63,710 bases of DNA from an uncultured Clostridia bacterium (GTDB lineage Bacteria > Bacillota > Clostridia > Christensenellales > Borkfalkiaceae), in the NCBI GenBank assembly GCA_944341075.1, contig CALVLV010000010.1, forward strand, positions 1 to 63,710, in the 5' to 3' direction. Below, piece by piece: positions 40,708 through 48,021 of this stretch (the stretch's first letter is position 1; every line of letters starts with the position of its first letter). The notes beneath the pieces were generated by a model. It saw only the letters and a program-made list of their open reading frames with translations. It was not told where the DNA came from and ran no database searches. The translations under genes were made by a program, and so were the position numbers.

Positions 40708-41663
40708 CTGCCGCCCTTCCTGTCGTCTTCGGGGAGTTCCACCCCTGAATCGTAGGTATTTTCCTCATAGTAGTGCTTCTTTTTGCCCTTGCGCATGTCG
40801 TCTTCGGCGCGGCCGATATTCTTTTGCCGCTTTTCTTCGGCATGGCTGCCCTGTATGTAAAAGCCGCCCATAAGCGCTATGGGAAGGACTATCATAAGCA
40901 GGTAGTAGGGCTGAGGTATGCCGCCTATTACCTCCAGCGGGGCCACCGCCCAGCCGCAGGCGTACTCCATCATGAAGTCTACAAACGAGTAGTCGCCGAA
41001 GCACTTTATTGTCTGGAATATTATGAACGGCACCGTGGCGATAAAGGCTATTACAAACCCCTTCCACGGAGCATATTCGCCCGTTTTTAAAAGCAGGGAC
41101 TTATCGGGGTTGCCCAGCCGCCGCTTTGCGCCGTTGAGCTTGCTTTTGCGGTAGGCGGCCGCGCCGTTCTGCCTGCCGAACATTAGGAACGCCGCTATCA
41201 TAAGCCCTTCGCCGAAGATGACGGCAATGAGCTGCACGGCAAAATCTTCAAACCCGTAAAAGAGGATTATGGTGGTGGAGAACACGCACATCACTATGAA
41301 CGGGAACGCCGCCCCCTTGAGCATGTCCACAAGCTCAAGCAGCACCTTTTTTGCCATGAGCTTTGGCGGCAGAACTATCTTTTCCTCCTTAGGCTGTTCC
41401 TCTTTTTCCGCGGGTTGCTTTTTTATCGCCCGGCCCCTTTCGGGCTGTTCGGGCGGCAACTGCTCTTTTAAAGGCTGCTCAGGCTGTTCCCTTCTGCGCT
41501 TTTTGCCGTGTTTTTCGGCCTGTCCTTGCACGGATAGCGCCGCCATGAGCGCGTTGGCAGCGTCCTCGGCGCTGGTGCGGGCCTGCCCGCCGCCTGTATT
41601 TTTGTCACCGTTTGCGGCGGCATTGCCGCCTTCGATGTCCCTATCGTCTGTCCCTGAAGTCAT
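40704..41663 (-). CDS. Membrane protein of unknown function with a disordered N-terminus
   Basis: The ~319-residue protein starts with a ~110-residue low-complexity, charged region (Gly/Asn/Asp, then Lys/Glu/Gln/Pro-rich, with EQPEQPLKEQLPPEQPERG). Three to five membrane helices follow from about residue 120 (AAFPFIVMCVFSTTIILFYG), and then a charged cytoplasmic tail. I start at MTSGTDDRDIEGG (41663), with a GGGGGG ribosome-like run upstream. It overlaps the MTHFS gene by 23 bases and rsmD by four, so it belongs to that operon. I do not recognise the family. Confidence 0.7.
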   Translation of the reverse strand: MTSGTDDRDIEGGNAAANGDKNTGGGQARTSAEDAANALMAALSVQGQAEKHGKKRRREQPEQPLKEQLPPEQPERGRAIKKQPAEKEEQPKEEKIVLPPKLMAKKVLLELVDMLKGAAFPFIVMCVFSTTIILFYGFEDFAVQLIAVIFGEGLMIAAFLMFGRQNGAAAYRKSKLNGAKRRLGNPDKSLLLKTGEYAPWKGFVIAFIATVPFIIFQTIKCFGDYSFVDFMMEYACGWAVAPLEVIGGIPQPYYLLMIVLPIALMGGFYIQGSHAEEKRQKNIGRAEDDMRKGKKKHYYEENTYDSGVELPEDDRKGGR

Positions 41664-42177
41664 ATACCCCCCTTTCGCACACAAACAGGTCGAGAGGCTC
41701 GTCCCACCCGTCTGCGATAAATTCTTCCGTGAGCTGGAAGTGATAGCCAAGCCCCACCTTTAATGTGCGGGCGCCCTTTAAATACCTGTCGTAATATCCC
41801 CCTCCATAACCTAAGCGGTACCCATTGCCGTTGACGGCGAGCAGGGGAACGACGGTAACTTCTATGTCGCCCGAATATGCCGCGCCGAGCGGTTCTTCCA
41901 CGCCGAAGGCGCCCCTGCGCGTACTGCCGAAGGGCACGGGAACTATATTTTCGCCCTCCACCCTTGGAAGGTACACGCGCTTTCCGCCCGACTGAAGGGC
42001 AGATATTATGCCGTGCGTGTCTGCCTCGGTGCCAAAACTGTTATAGATGAAAAAGCTGTCTTTTCCGCCGAAGGCGTTTAAAAATTCGTCTGCAATGGCC
42101 CCGTCCGCCACCTGGCGCTGCACGCTGCCCAAAAATTTGCGTTTTATTTTATATTTTTGCCTGAGTTCAGCCTTCAT
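41641..42177 (-). CDS. 5-formyltetrahydrofolate cyclo-ligase family protein
   Basis: The 178-residue cytoplasmic enzyme converts 5-formyl-THF to 5,10-methenyl-THF with ATP. It has the basic N-terminal helix (MKAELRQKYKIKRKFL), VYLPRVEGENIVPVPF, the diagnostic RLGYGGGYYDRYLKG loop and the C-terminal GLGYHFQL. It leads the run of MTHFS, membrane protein, rsmD, coaD and DAHP synthase, which are overlapping or closely spaced. Confidence 0.92.
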   Translation of the reverse strand: MKAELRQKYKIKRKFLGSVQRQVADGAIADEFLNAFGGKDSFFIYNSFGTEADTHGIISALQSGGKRVYLPRVEGENIVPVPFGSTRRGAFGVEEPLGAAYSGDIEVTVVPLLAVNGNGYRLGYGGGYYDRYLKGARTLKVGLGYHFQLTEEFIADGWDEPLDLFVCERGVYDFRDRR

Positions 42178-42248
42178 ATGCCGTTGACCGCGGCATATTG
42201 CCGCACCAATTTATTTTTATGCCACAGCGTAACGCACGGCGCAGCGCG

Positions 42249-43229
42249 TTAAACTGTATATATCATCTGCGAGCGCTTTGTTACCGAGCACAGCACTTCG
42301 TAACTTATTGTGCCGCACGCCGCGGCGTATTCGTCGGCGTCCGTCATTAAGGGGAGCAATTCGTCCCCTTTTTCTGAGACAAAGGCGTCCATGCACAGGT
42401 TGCCGACGCCGAGCGGCGAAGTGCGGAAAAACCCGTCGGCATAGCCTGCGCGGTAGGCGCTGAGCGCCGAATACTTTTTTTGCGCCACCGAATAGCCTGC
42501 GCCACCGCCGACGACGGGCGAAGTTTGCACCTTGCACGCATATACGGTGAGGGCGGGCTTGAGCGGGCCGCGCTCAAAGCCTGCGGGGGCGTACCCGTAC
42601 AGGCCGATGCCGCAACGCACCCCTTCTTTTAAAAATCTGCCGCCGAGCATTGTGCCCGCGGTCGCCGAAAGATGGCAAACCGCACAGGGATATTCGGCCT
42701 TTACCAGCCTTTCGGCCTGGCCGAACAGCGCAAGCTGGGCCTGCCGCTCCCCCTCTATGTGCGGACAGTACAGGTGGCTGAAGAGTCCCGCGACAAAAGC
42801 GCCGGCATTCTGCAGCGCACGCATCACCGCGGGAAGTTCGCCCAATGAACAGCCGTAGCGGTTCATGCCGCTGTTGAGCTTTATATGGCAGTTGAGCCCG
42901 CCGCACAATTTTGCCGACCGGACGCCGTTTACCGTTACGTCCAGCCCGTAAAAGCGCGCAGCAGCGGCGTCTTCCGCACAGGTGACGGGGGTGAGCACGA
43001 GCACGGGCTTGGTTATGCCCGCTATGCGCAGGGCGGCGCCTTCGTCGGTGATTGCCACGCAGAAACCATCGGCAATGTGCTGTATATGCAGGGCCACACG
43101 CTCGGCGCCGTGACCGTAGGCGTCGGCCTTTACCACCGCCATGAACGTTGCGCCGCGGCACAGCCCCTTTAAATACCGCGCATTGTGCGCTATTGCAGAC
43201 AGATTGACAACAGAGACAGTTCTTTGCAC
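42249..43229 (-). CDS. alr: Alanine racemase
   Basis: It makes D-alanine for peptidoglycan using PLP. The motifs are VVKADAYGHGAERVA (PLP Lys), HIKLNSGMNRYG, CHLSATAGTM, VRCGIGLYGYAP and the second active-site region YRAGYADGF with LCMDAFV. I start at GTG 43229, giving the usual N-terminus (QRTVSVVNLSAIAHNARYL). The ATG 19 codons earlier adds an unrelated hydrophobic segment. TATAAT lies six bases before the GTG, again suggesting a leaderless message. At ~326 residues it is shorter than most Alr proteins, but the conserved elements are present. Confidence 0.9.
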   Translation of the reverse strand: MQRTVSVVNLSAIAHNARYLKGLCRGATFMAVVKADAYGHGAERVALHIQHIADGFCVAITDEGAALRIAGITKPVLVLTPVTCAEDAAAARFYGLDVTVNGVRSAKLCGGLNCHIKLNSGMNRYGCSLGELPAVMRALQNAGAFVAGLFSHLYCPHIEGERQAQLALFGQAERLVKAEYPCAVCHLSATAGTMLGGRFLKEGVRCGIGLYGYAPAGFERGPLKPALTVYACKVQTSPVVGGGAGYSVAQKKYSALSAYRAGYADGFFRTSPLGVGNLCMDAFVSEKGDELLPLMTDADEYAAACGTISYEVLCSVTKRSQMIYTV

Positions 43230-43410
43230 TCTGCCATTATATGCCGCGTAGGCAGAATATGGTATAAAGCATAATAAACTGAGCATGCCATAAAATACAA
43301 TTTATAAATTGCGGTATAAAGTTATTTTACCACAAGCGGGATATTTTTGCAATCATTTGAACAACACTGCGCCCTTATTATAGTTTATACAATAATGCTG
43401 CATTCCGATA

Positions 43411-43439
43411 TTGACAAAGTAAGCGGCATAGTCTATAAT
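43411..43439 (+). promoter_or_regulatory. Consensus promoter of lemA
   Basis: TTGACA (43411-43416) and TATAAT (43434-43439) are exactly 17 bases apart, a perfect sigma-A consensus. GGAGG follows before the lemA ATG. Confidence 0.92.
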
Positions 43440-43490
43440 TGAATTATAAAATTCCGCTGTTACGGCGGAAATAACCTGGAGGAAACAACA

Positions 43491-44078
43491 ATGTTTTCAT
43501 TACTGCTCGCCGGATGGGTAGTGCCCGTTATTATCGTGGCCATTGTGGTCGTGCTTGTGATAATAATCGTGGCTGTATGCATAGGCGCGTACAACAAGTT
43601 TGTAAAGATGCGGAACGACACCGAAGAGGCATGGGCGACCATAGACGTATACCTTAAAAAGAGGTACGACCTTATACCCAACCTTGTTGAAACGGTAAAG
43701 GGTTATGCCAAGCACGAAAGCGGCACGCTGGAGGCCGTTATTGCGGCGCGCAACGGCGCCATAAACGCAGGCAGCACCAAGGACAGGATAGCAGCCGAAA
43801 ACGCTCTTTCCGGCACGCTGAAGTCGCTGTTTGCAGTGGCCGAGGCCTACCCCGACCTGAAGGCAAACACAAACTTTATGGATCTGCAGCGCCAGCTTCA
43901 GGCGATAGAAAACGAACTTGCACAGGCAAGGAAGTACTACAACGCCAACGTAAAGACGATAAATACCGCCATGCAGACCTTCCCTTCGAGCATAATAGCA
44001 AAGTTTATGAAGCTTGAAAAGTACTACTATTACGAAATCGAAGAAGAAGCGCGCCAGAACGTTAAAATAAGCTTTTAA
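43491..44078 (+). CDS. lemA: LemA-family membrane protein
   Basis: The 195-residue protein has one N-terminal membrane helix (WVVPVIIVAIVVVLVIIIVA) and a long helical domain with the LemA pattern: YNKFVKMRNDTEEAWATIDV, YLKKRYDLIPNLVETVKGYA, ESGTLEAVIAAR and YPDLKANTNFMDLQRQL. LemA proteins are N-out envelope proteins of unclear function, commonly paired with a Gly-tailed DUF2207 or TPM protein. The partner is the next gene. The promoter is a perfect consensus, so strong expression is expected. Confidence 0.93.
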   Translation: MFSLLLAGWVVPVIIVAIVVVLVIIIVAVCIGAYNKFVKMRNDTEEAWATIDVYLKKRYDLIPNLVETVKGYAKHESGTLEAVIAARNGAINAGSTKDRIAAENALSGTLKSLFAVAEAYPDLKANTNFMDLQRQLQAIENELAQARKYYNANVKTINTAMQTFPSSIIAKFMKLEKYYYYEIEEEARQNVKISF

Positions 44079-44124
44079 GCGCAACCGCGCGCACGGTTAT
44101 CAATAAAATCAGGGGAATAAGAAA

Positions 44125-44152
44125 GGGGGCGCCCGCCGCGGCGGGCGCCCCC
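44125..44152. repeat. 28-bp perfect palindrome between lemA and the DUF2207 gene
   Basis: GGGGGCGCCCGCCG is followed immediately by its reverse complement. No T-run follows, so it is not a strong intrinsic terminator. It could limit readthrough or stabilise the lemA mRNA end. Confidence 0.7.
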
Positions 44153-44172
44153 GGATTTAAAATCAAGAAATT

Positions 44173-45999
44173 ATGAAAAAAGCTCAGTCACAGATTGCAA
44201 CCAGCTTTATTATTGTGGCAATAGTATTTTTGCTGGTGAGCGTTTTTACATTGGAATTTTCAAATGCCGGCGAGAATAACCAGACGGATTACAGCTACAG
44301 GATATCCGACTACTCCGCCACCTTTACCTACGACGAGGGCCGCACTTTTGCGGTTGAAGAGAGAATAACCGCCGTATTCAATTCATCGGACAAGCACGGC
44401 ATAATACGCGACCTGCCAATAAACAGCGGCGAAACTTATTACGACATTAAAGTTGAAGGCGCGCCGTACAGCGTGGGCTTTGACGCTTCAGACTTTGTGA
44501 GCATACAGATAGGCGACGAGGACAGAACTGTGCCAACGGGAACGCCGATAACATACACAATAAGTTACCTGTTCAAGATACCCGCACGCCAAAGCAACGA
44601 TGAATTTGCAATAAACGTGCTGGGCAGCGGCTGGGCTACGAACATACAAAGCTTTACCGCAACGGTAGTTCTGCCCGAAGGGCTGAACGAGATAAAAATA
44701 GGCGGCAGCGCCGAAGAGAGCACAGACGGCAACACATGCGTTGTTACGGCGGGCGACATTTCGCCATTTACTCCGATAACGGTATATGCGCTGTACCCCG
44801 AAGGCACGCTGCCCGCGCCCGCACCCGACGCAGGCGAAATAATAGCCGTGATAGTTGCCTTTGTGGTGCTTGCTGCGGTGATAGCGCTGTGCGTTGTGCT
44901 GCCCAAAAATTCGCCCGTGCCCGTGGTGAACTTTTACCCGCCCGAAGACATGGATCCGCTGCAGGCGGGCACGCTTATAGACAGTTCGGCCGACAATGAA
45001 GACGTAACCGCCATACTGTATTACTGGGCAAACAAGGGCATAATAAACATAGACTTTTCAGACGAGGACGACCCTAAGCTGATAATGAACGGAACGCTGC
45101 CTTCAGACGCACCCGAACACCAACGCGTGCTGTTCGATAAAATTTTTGAAGGCAGGGAAGAGGTAAACGTTTCATCCATAGCCAACAAACTTGCGGGCGC
45201 TGCCACAAAGGCAAAGGCGCTGGTTAAAAAGAGCGTGCCCTCCGCCTACACAAAAACTTCGCGCAATCTTTCAATAGCAGCCACAGTTGTTGCGGCGGTT
45301 ATATTCCTTGTAACGTTTATAGTGCGCGGAATTGTCACCGTGGGCGCGGTGCCCGTGCTTACGGCGATAATAACGGTGATACCGCCCGTGATAATTTACC
45401 TTATAGGCAACTTTGCCTCGCGCAACAGGCTTAAGTATTCAAAGAAAAAGAGCACGCTGCTGTTTATTGCGCAGATAGCCGTTGCCATAGCCGCGGCGCT
45501 GCTGGCATTCTTTATGATACCGCAGACGTTTTTGTTCAACTACATGTCGCTGCTGCTGGCGCTGGCGTGCTGCGGCATTGCCATTGCGGCGCCCTACCTT
45601 TTGAGGTATACAAAGGCGTACAGCGAAAAACTTGGCCCGCTGCTCGGCTTTAAGAACTTTATAGAACTTGCCGAAAAAGACAGGCTTGAAAAGATGATTG
45701 AGGACGACCCCGAATACTACTATAACGTGCTGCCCTATGCGCAGGTGATGGGCGTTTCGGACGTATGGAGCGACAAGTTCAAGGGCATCGACCTCACCCC
45801 TCCCGCCTGGGCGCGCGGCTACCGCTACGACGTGTTCGACTACATGGTATTCTATTCGGTCATGCGCAGCGCCACAAGGAGCATGGCCAAAGCGTTTGTT
45901 CCCCCTCCCTCCAAGTCGGGCAGAAGCGGCGGACACTTTGGCGGCGGAAGCTTTGGCGGAGGCGGCGGCTTTGGCGGAGGCGGCGGACGCAGCTGGTAA
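44173..45999 (+). CDS. DUF2207 family membrane protein with Gly-rich tail
   Basis: The 608-residue protein starts with a signal or anchor helix (residues ~11-28). An extracytoplasmic DUF2207 beta domain (~38-215) contains EERITAVFNSSDKHGIIRDL and ITYTISYLF. A membrane helix (~225-248), a cytoplasmic part with VTAILYYWANKGIINIDF and three or four more helices (~370-475) follow. The tail is GGHFGGGSFGGGGG-like and ends GGGRSW. The LemA-DUF2207 pair is widespread; a role in envelope homeostasis is presumed but unproven. The ATG lies 94 bases after lemA, beyond the palindrome, and no strong ribosome site is seen. Confidence 0.88.
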   Translation: MKKAQSQIATSFIIVAIVFLLVSVFTLEFSNAGENNQTDYSYRISDYSATFTYDEGRTFAVEERITAVFNSSDKHGIIRDLPINSGETYYDIKVEGAPYSVGFDASDFVSIQIGDEDRTVPTGTPITYTISYLFKIPARQSNDEFAINVLGSGWATNIQSFTATVVLPEGLNEIKIGGSAEESTDGNTCVVTAGDISPFTPITVYALYPEGTLPAPAPDAGEIIAVIVAFVVLAAVIALCVVLPKNSPVPVVNFYPPEDMDPLQAGTLIDSSADNEDVTAILYYWANKGIINIDFSDEDDPKLIMNGTLPSDAPEHQRVLFDKIFEGREEVNVSSIANKLAGAATKAKALVKKSVPSAYTKTSRNLSIAATVVAAVIFLVTFIVRGIVTVGAVPVLTAIITVIPPVIIYLIGNFASRNRLKYSKKKSTLLFIAQIAVAIAAALLAFFMIPQTFLFNYMSLLLALACCGIAIAAPYLLRYTKAYSEKLGPLLGFKNFIELAEKDRLEKMIEDDPEYYYNVLPYAQVMGVSDVWSDKFKGIDLTPPAWARGYRYDVFDYMVFYSVMRSATRSMAKAFVPPPSKSGRSGGHFGGGSFGGGGGFGGGGGRSW

Positions 46000-46066
46000 C
46001 GCGCCCCGCCTTGCGCAAAATTTTTGCGCTGTGCGTTATTTGCCAGAATTTTCAGGCACAATACTG

Positions 46067-46095
46067 TTGATTTTGGCGTTTGGCAATGCTATAAT
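46067..46095 (+). promoter_or_regulatory. Promoter of the 6S-like RNA
   Basis: TTGATT (46067-46072) and TATAAT (46090-46095) are 17 bases apart. Transcription would begin near 46102. Confidence 0.75.
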
Positions 46096-46101
46096 ATTTT
46101 T

Positions 46102-46287
46102 ACAAAACCTTTCTGCGGTGTTCGTGGTATGGGAAATGCGTAATCCACTGATTTTTTTATCGGGAGCGGTTCGTTCGCCGGAATAGGCAAGGTCTGTTAT
46201 TGCAACGGAAAGTCCGATGTCCGGCTTCGCCGCACCCACCTGGGAGAACCGGGTTAATACTTTTTCATGCCACGGCACAGGCGGATT
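46102..46287 (+). ncRNA. ssrS: Likely 6S RNA
   Basis: The transcript folds into the 6S shape. A long closing stem (TCTGC/GCGGA, then GTGTTCGTGGTATGGGAAA against TTTTTCATGCCACGGCAC with one bulge) leads to a large central bubble. The bubble's 3' side holds a small hairpin, CCTGG/CCGGG. The terminal arm is GGGAGCGG against CCGCACCC with one mismatch, then GCCGGA/TCCGGC. 6S RNA mimics an open promoter and sequesters housekeeping RNA polymerase. The CACCCACCTGGGAG segment resembles the bubble region of known 6S RNAs. The assignment is by structure, not search; another structured RNA is possible. Confidence 0.7.
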
Positions 46288-46302
46288 TTTTAAGGCTTTA
46301 CG

Positions 46303-46336
46303 CCCCGCGCTAAATAGCAGCGCGGGGTTTTTATTT
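46303..46336 (+). terminator. Terminator of the 6S-like transcript
   Basis: CCCCGCGC (46303-46310) pairs with GCGCGGGG (46320-46327), followed by TTTTTATTTT. Confidence 0.85.
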
Positions 46337-46469
46337 TATGCTGTAAGGCATATGTGCGCCGCACTGCTTAATATTTATGCGCGGCGGCGCATTTTACTTG
46401 CTTTTTGGGCGAAAAAGCCTTAAAATTATCACAAACAAATTTTAACGCAAATTTTTTACGAGGTATGCT

Positions 46470-47810
46470 ATGGAAGCTACGGAATACATGACAGGCGAGC
46501 TGTGCGACGGCACCACCCCCTACTGCAAATTCAAAGAGAACGAGGGCAAGGTGATAAGCATAAAGGGCGCCATTCACAACATAAGGGACATGAGCGACTT
46601 TGCCTTTATAATACTGCGCACCGCGCGCGAGCTTATTCAGTGCGTATATTCGCCCGAATTTTCAGACTACCGCATGGCGGAAAATGTAGTCGAACAGGCT
46701 TCGGCAAAGATAACGGGCAAGGTGGTAAAGAGCCAGACGCGCGACGGCAGCGAGCGCTTTGAAATTCAGATACACAACATAGAGATACTCTCCGTGCCCG
46801 CCGCCATTCCGCCCGTAGTTATATCGAAAAAGAAGGTCAACTGCGACCTGAACGTAGACCTTGACTACCGCCCCGTGACCATGCGCAACCCCGCGGAGCG
46901 CGCGGTGTTCAAGATTCAGGAGGGCATACAGCGCGGCTTCCGCGAATACCTTTCAAAAAACGGGTTCACCGAAATACACACCCCCAAGATAAACTTTGCC
47001 GGCGCCGAGGGCGGCACCAACGTGTTCAAACTGGACTACTTCGGCAAGACGGTCTTCCTTGCGCAGAGCCCCCAGCTTTACAAGCAGGCGCTTGTACCCG
47101 TATACGAAAGGGTGTTTGAAATAGGCCCCGTATTCCGCGCCGAGCACCACGACACGAGCAGACACCTGAACGAATACATCTCCATGGACTTTGAAATGGG
47201 CTTTATTGACAGCTTTACCGACATTATGGAGATGGAGACGGGCGTTTTGAAGTACATTATGGAACTTTTAAAGACTGAGTACGCGCCCGAAGTCGAGCTT
47301 TTGAAGGTTGACATTCCCGCAATAGACAAGATACCCTGCATACGCTTTAAAGACGCAAAGCAGCTTTGCGTTAAAAAGCTGAAGAACATAACCGACATGA
47401 AGGACTTCGAGCCCGAGGAAGAAGCATTTTTGGGCAAGTGGGCAAAGCAGCAGTACGGCAGCGACTTTTTGTTTGTAACACACTACCTTTCAAAAAAGCG
47501 CCCCTTCTATACAATGGACGACCCCGAAGACCCCGAGGTCACCTTATCGTTCGACCTGTTGTTCCGCGGCATAGAGATAACCAGCGGCGGACAGCGTATA
47601 CACGACTACAACATGCAGGTTGAAAAGATGAAGCGCCTTGGCATGAACCCCGAGGAGTTTGAAACCTACCTTATGCTGCACAAGTACGGCGCACCCCCTC
47701 ACGGCGGTTTAGGCCTGGGCCTTGAAAGGCTGACAATGCACCTTTTGGGCTTTAAAAACGTGCGCTATGCGGCAATGTTCCCCAGAGATATCAACCGCGT
47801 TACCCCGTAA
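46470..47810 (+). CDS. Aspartyl-tRNA synthetase, archaeal/nondiscriminating type
   Basis: The 446-residue class II synthetase has no GAD insertion and follows the archaeal AspRS plan. It has an N-terminal OB fold (~25-120), PKINFAGAEGGTNVFKLDYF, FLAQSPQLYKQ, motif 2 FEIGPVFRAEHHDTSRHLNE, and the C-terminal GLGLGLERLTMHLLGFKNV with AAMFPRDINRVTP. The PRD..R.TP ending is AspRS-like rather than AsnRS-like. Such enzymes often charge tRNA-Asn with Asp, feeding GatCAB. It is preceded by the 6S-like RNA and has its own terminator. With aspS at 31952 the cell has two AspRS enzymes, perhaps with divided specificity. Confidence 0.88.
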   Translation: MEATEYMTGELCDGTTPYCKFKENEGKVISIKGAIHNIRDMSDFAFIILRTARELIQCVYSPEFSDYRMAENVVEQASAKITGKVVKSQTRDGSERFEIQIHNIEILSVPAAIPPVVISKKKVNCDLNVDLDYRPVTMRNPAERAVFKIQEGIQRGFREYLSKNGFTEIHTPKINFAGAEGGTNVFKLDYFGKTVFLAQSPQLYKQALVPVYERVFEIGPVFRAEHHDTSRHLNEYISMDFEMGFIDSFTDIMEMETGVLKYIMELLKTEYAPEVELLKVDIPAIDKIPCIRFKDAKQLCVKKLKNITDMKDFEPEEEAFLGKWAKQQYGSDFLFVTHYLSKKRPFYTMDDPEDPEVTLSFDLLFRGIEITSGGQRIHDYNMQVEKMKRLGMNPEEFETYLMLHKYGAPPHGGLGLGLERLTMHLLGFKNVRYAAMFPRDINRVTP

Positions 47811-47835
47811 CATATACGCAAATATTTTTAAGTAC

Positions 47836-47876
47836 GCGCCCCGCGCGGCAGCTTGCCGCGCGGGGCGCGCTTTTTA
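47836..47876 (+). terminator. Terminator after the second AspRS gene
   Basis: A 15-bp stem (47836-47850 with 47854-47868) is followed by GC and TTTTTATATG. Confidence 0.85.
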
Positions 47877-47891
47877 TATGGCGTAAAACGA

Positions 47892-47920
47892 AGGCGGGTG
47901 CGGCAATGCCGCACCCGCCC
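47892..47920 (-). terminator. Probable terminator of the pectate lyase gene
   Basis: GGCGGGTGCGGCA faces TGCCGCACCCGCC as a near-perfect palindrome. On the minus strand it is followed by TTCGTTTTACG. A second, weaker ATGCGGCA/TGCCGCA hairpin lies near 47950. Confidence 0.65.
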
Positions 47921-48021
47921 ACGTCAGAGGAAAAAATGATTAACTGCCATGCGGCAATGCCGCACTGTAAACTTTATTCTGCTCTGCCTGCGCCTGCCTA
48001 TATGCGGCGGACGCCTGCAAT

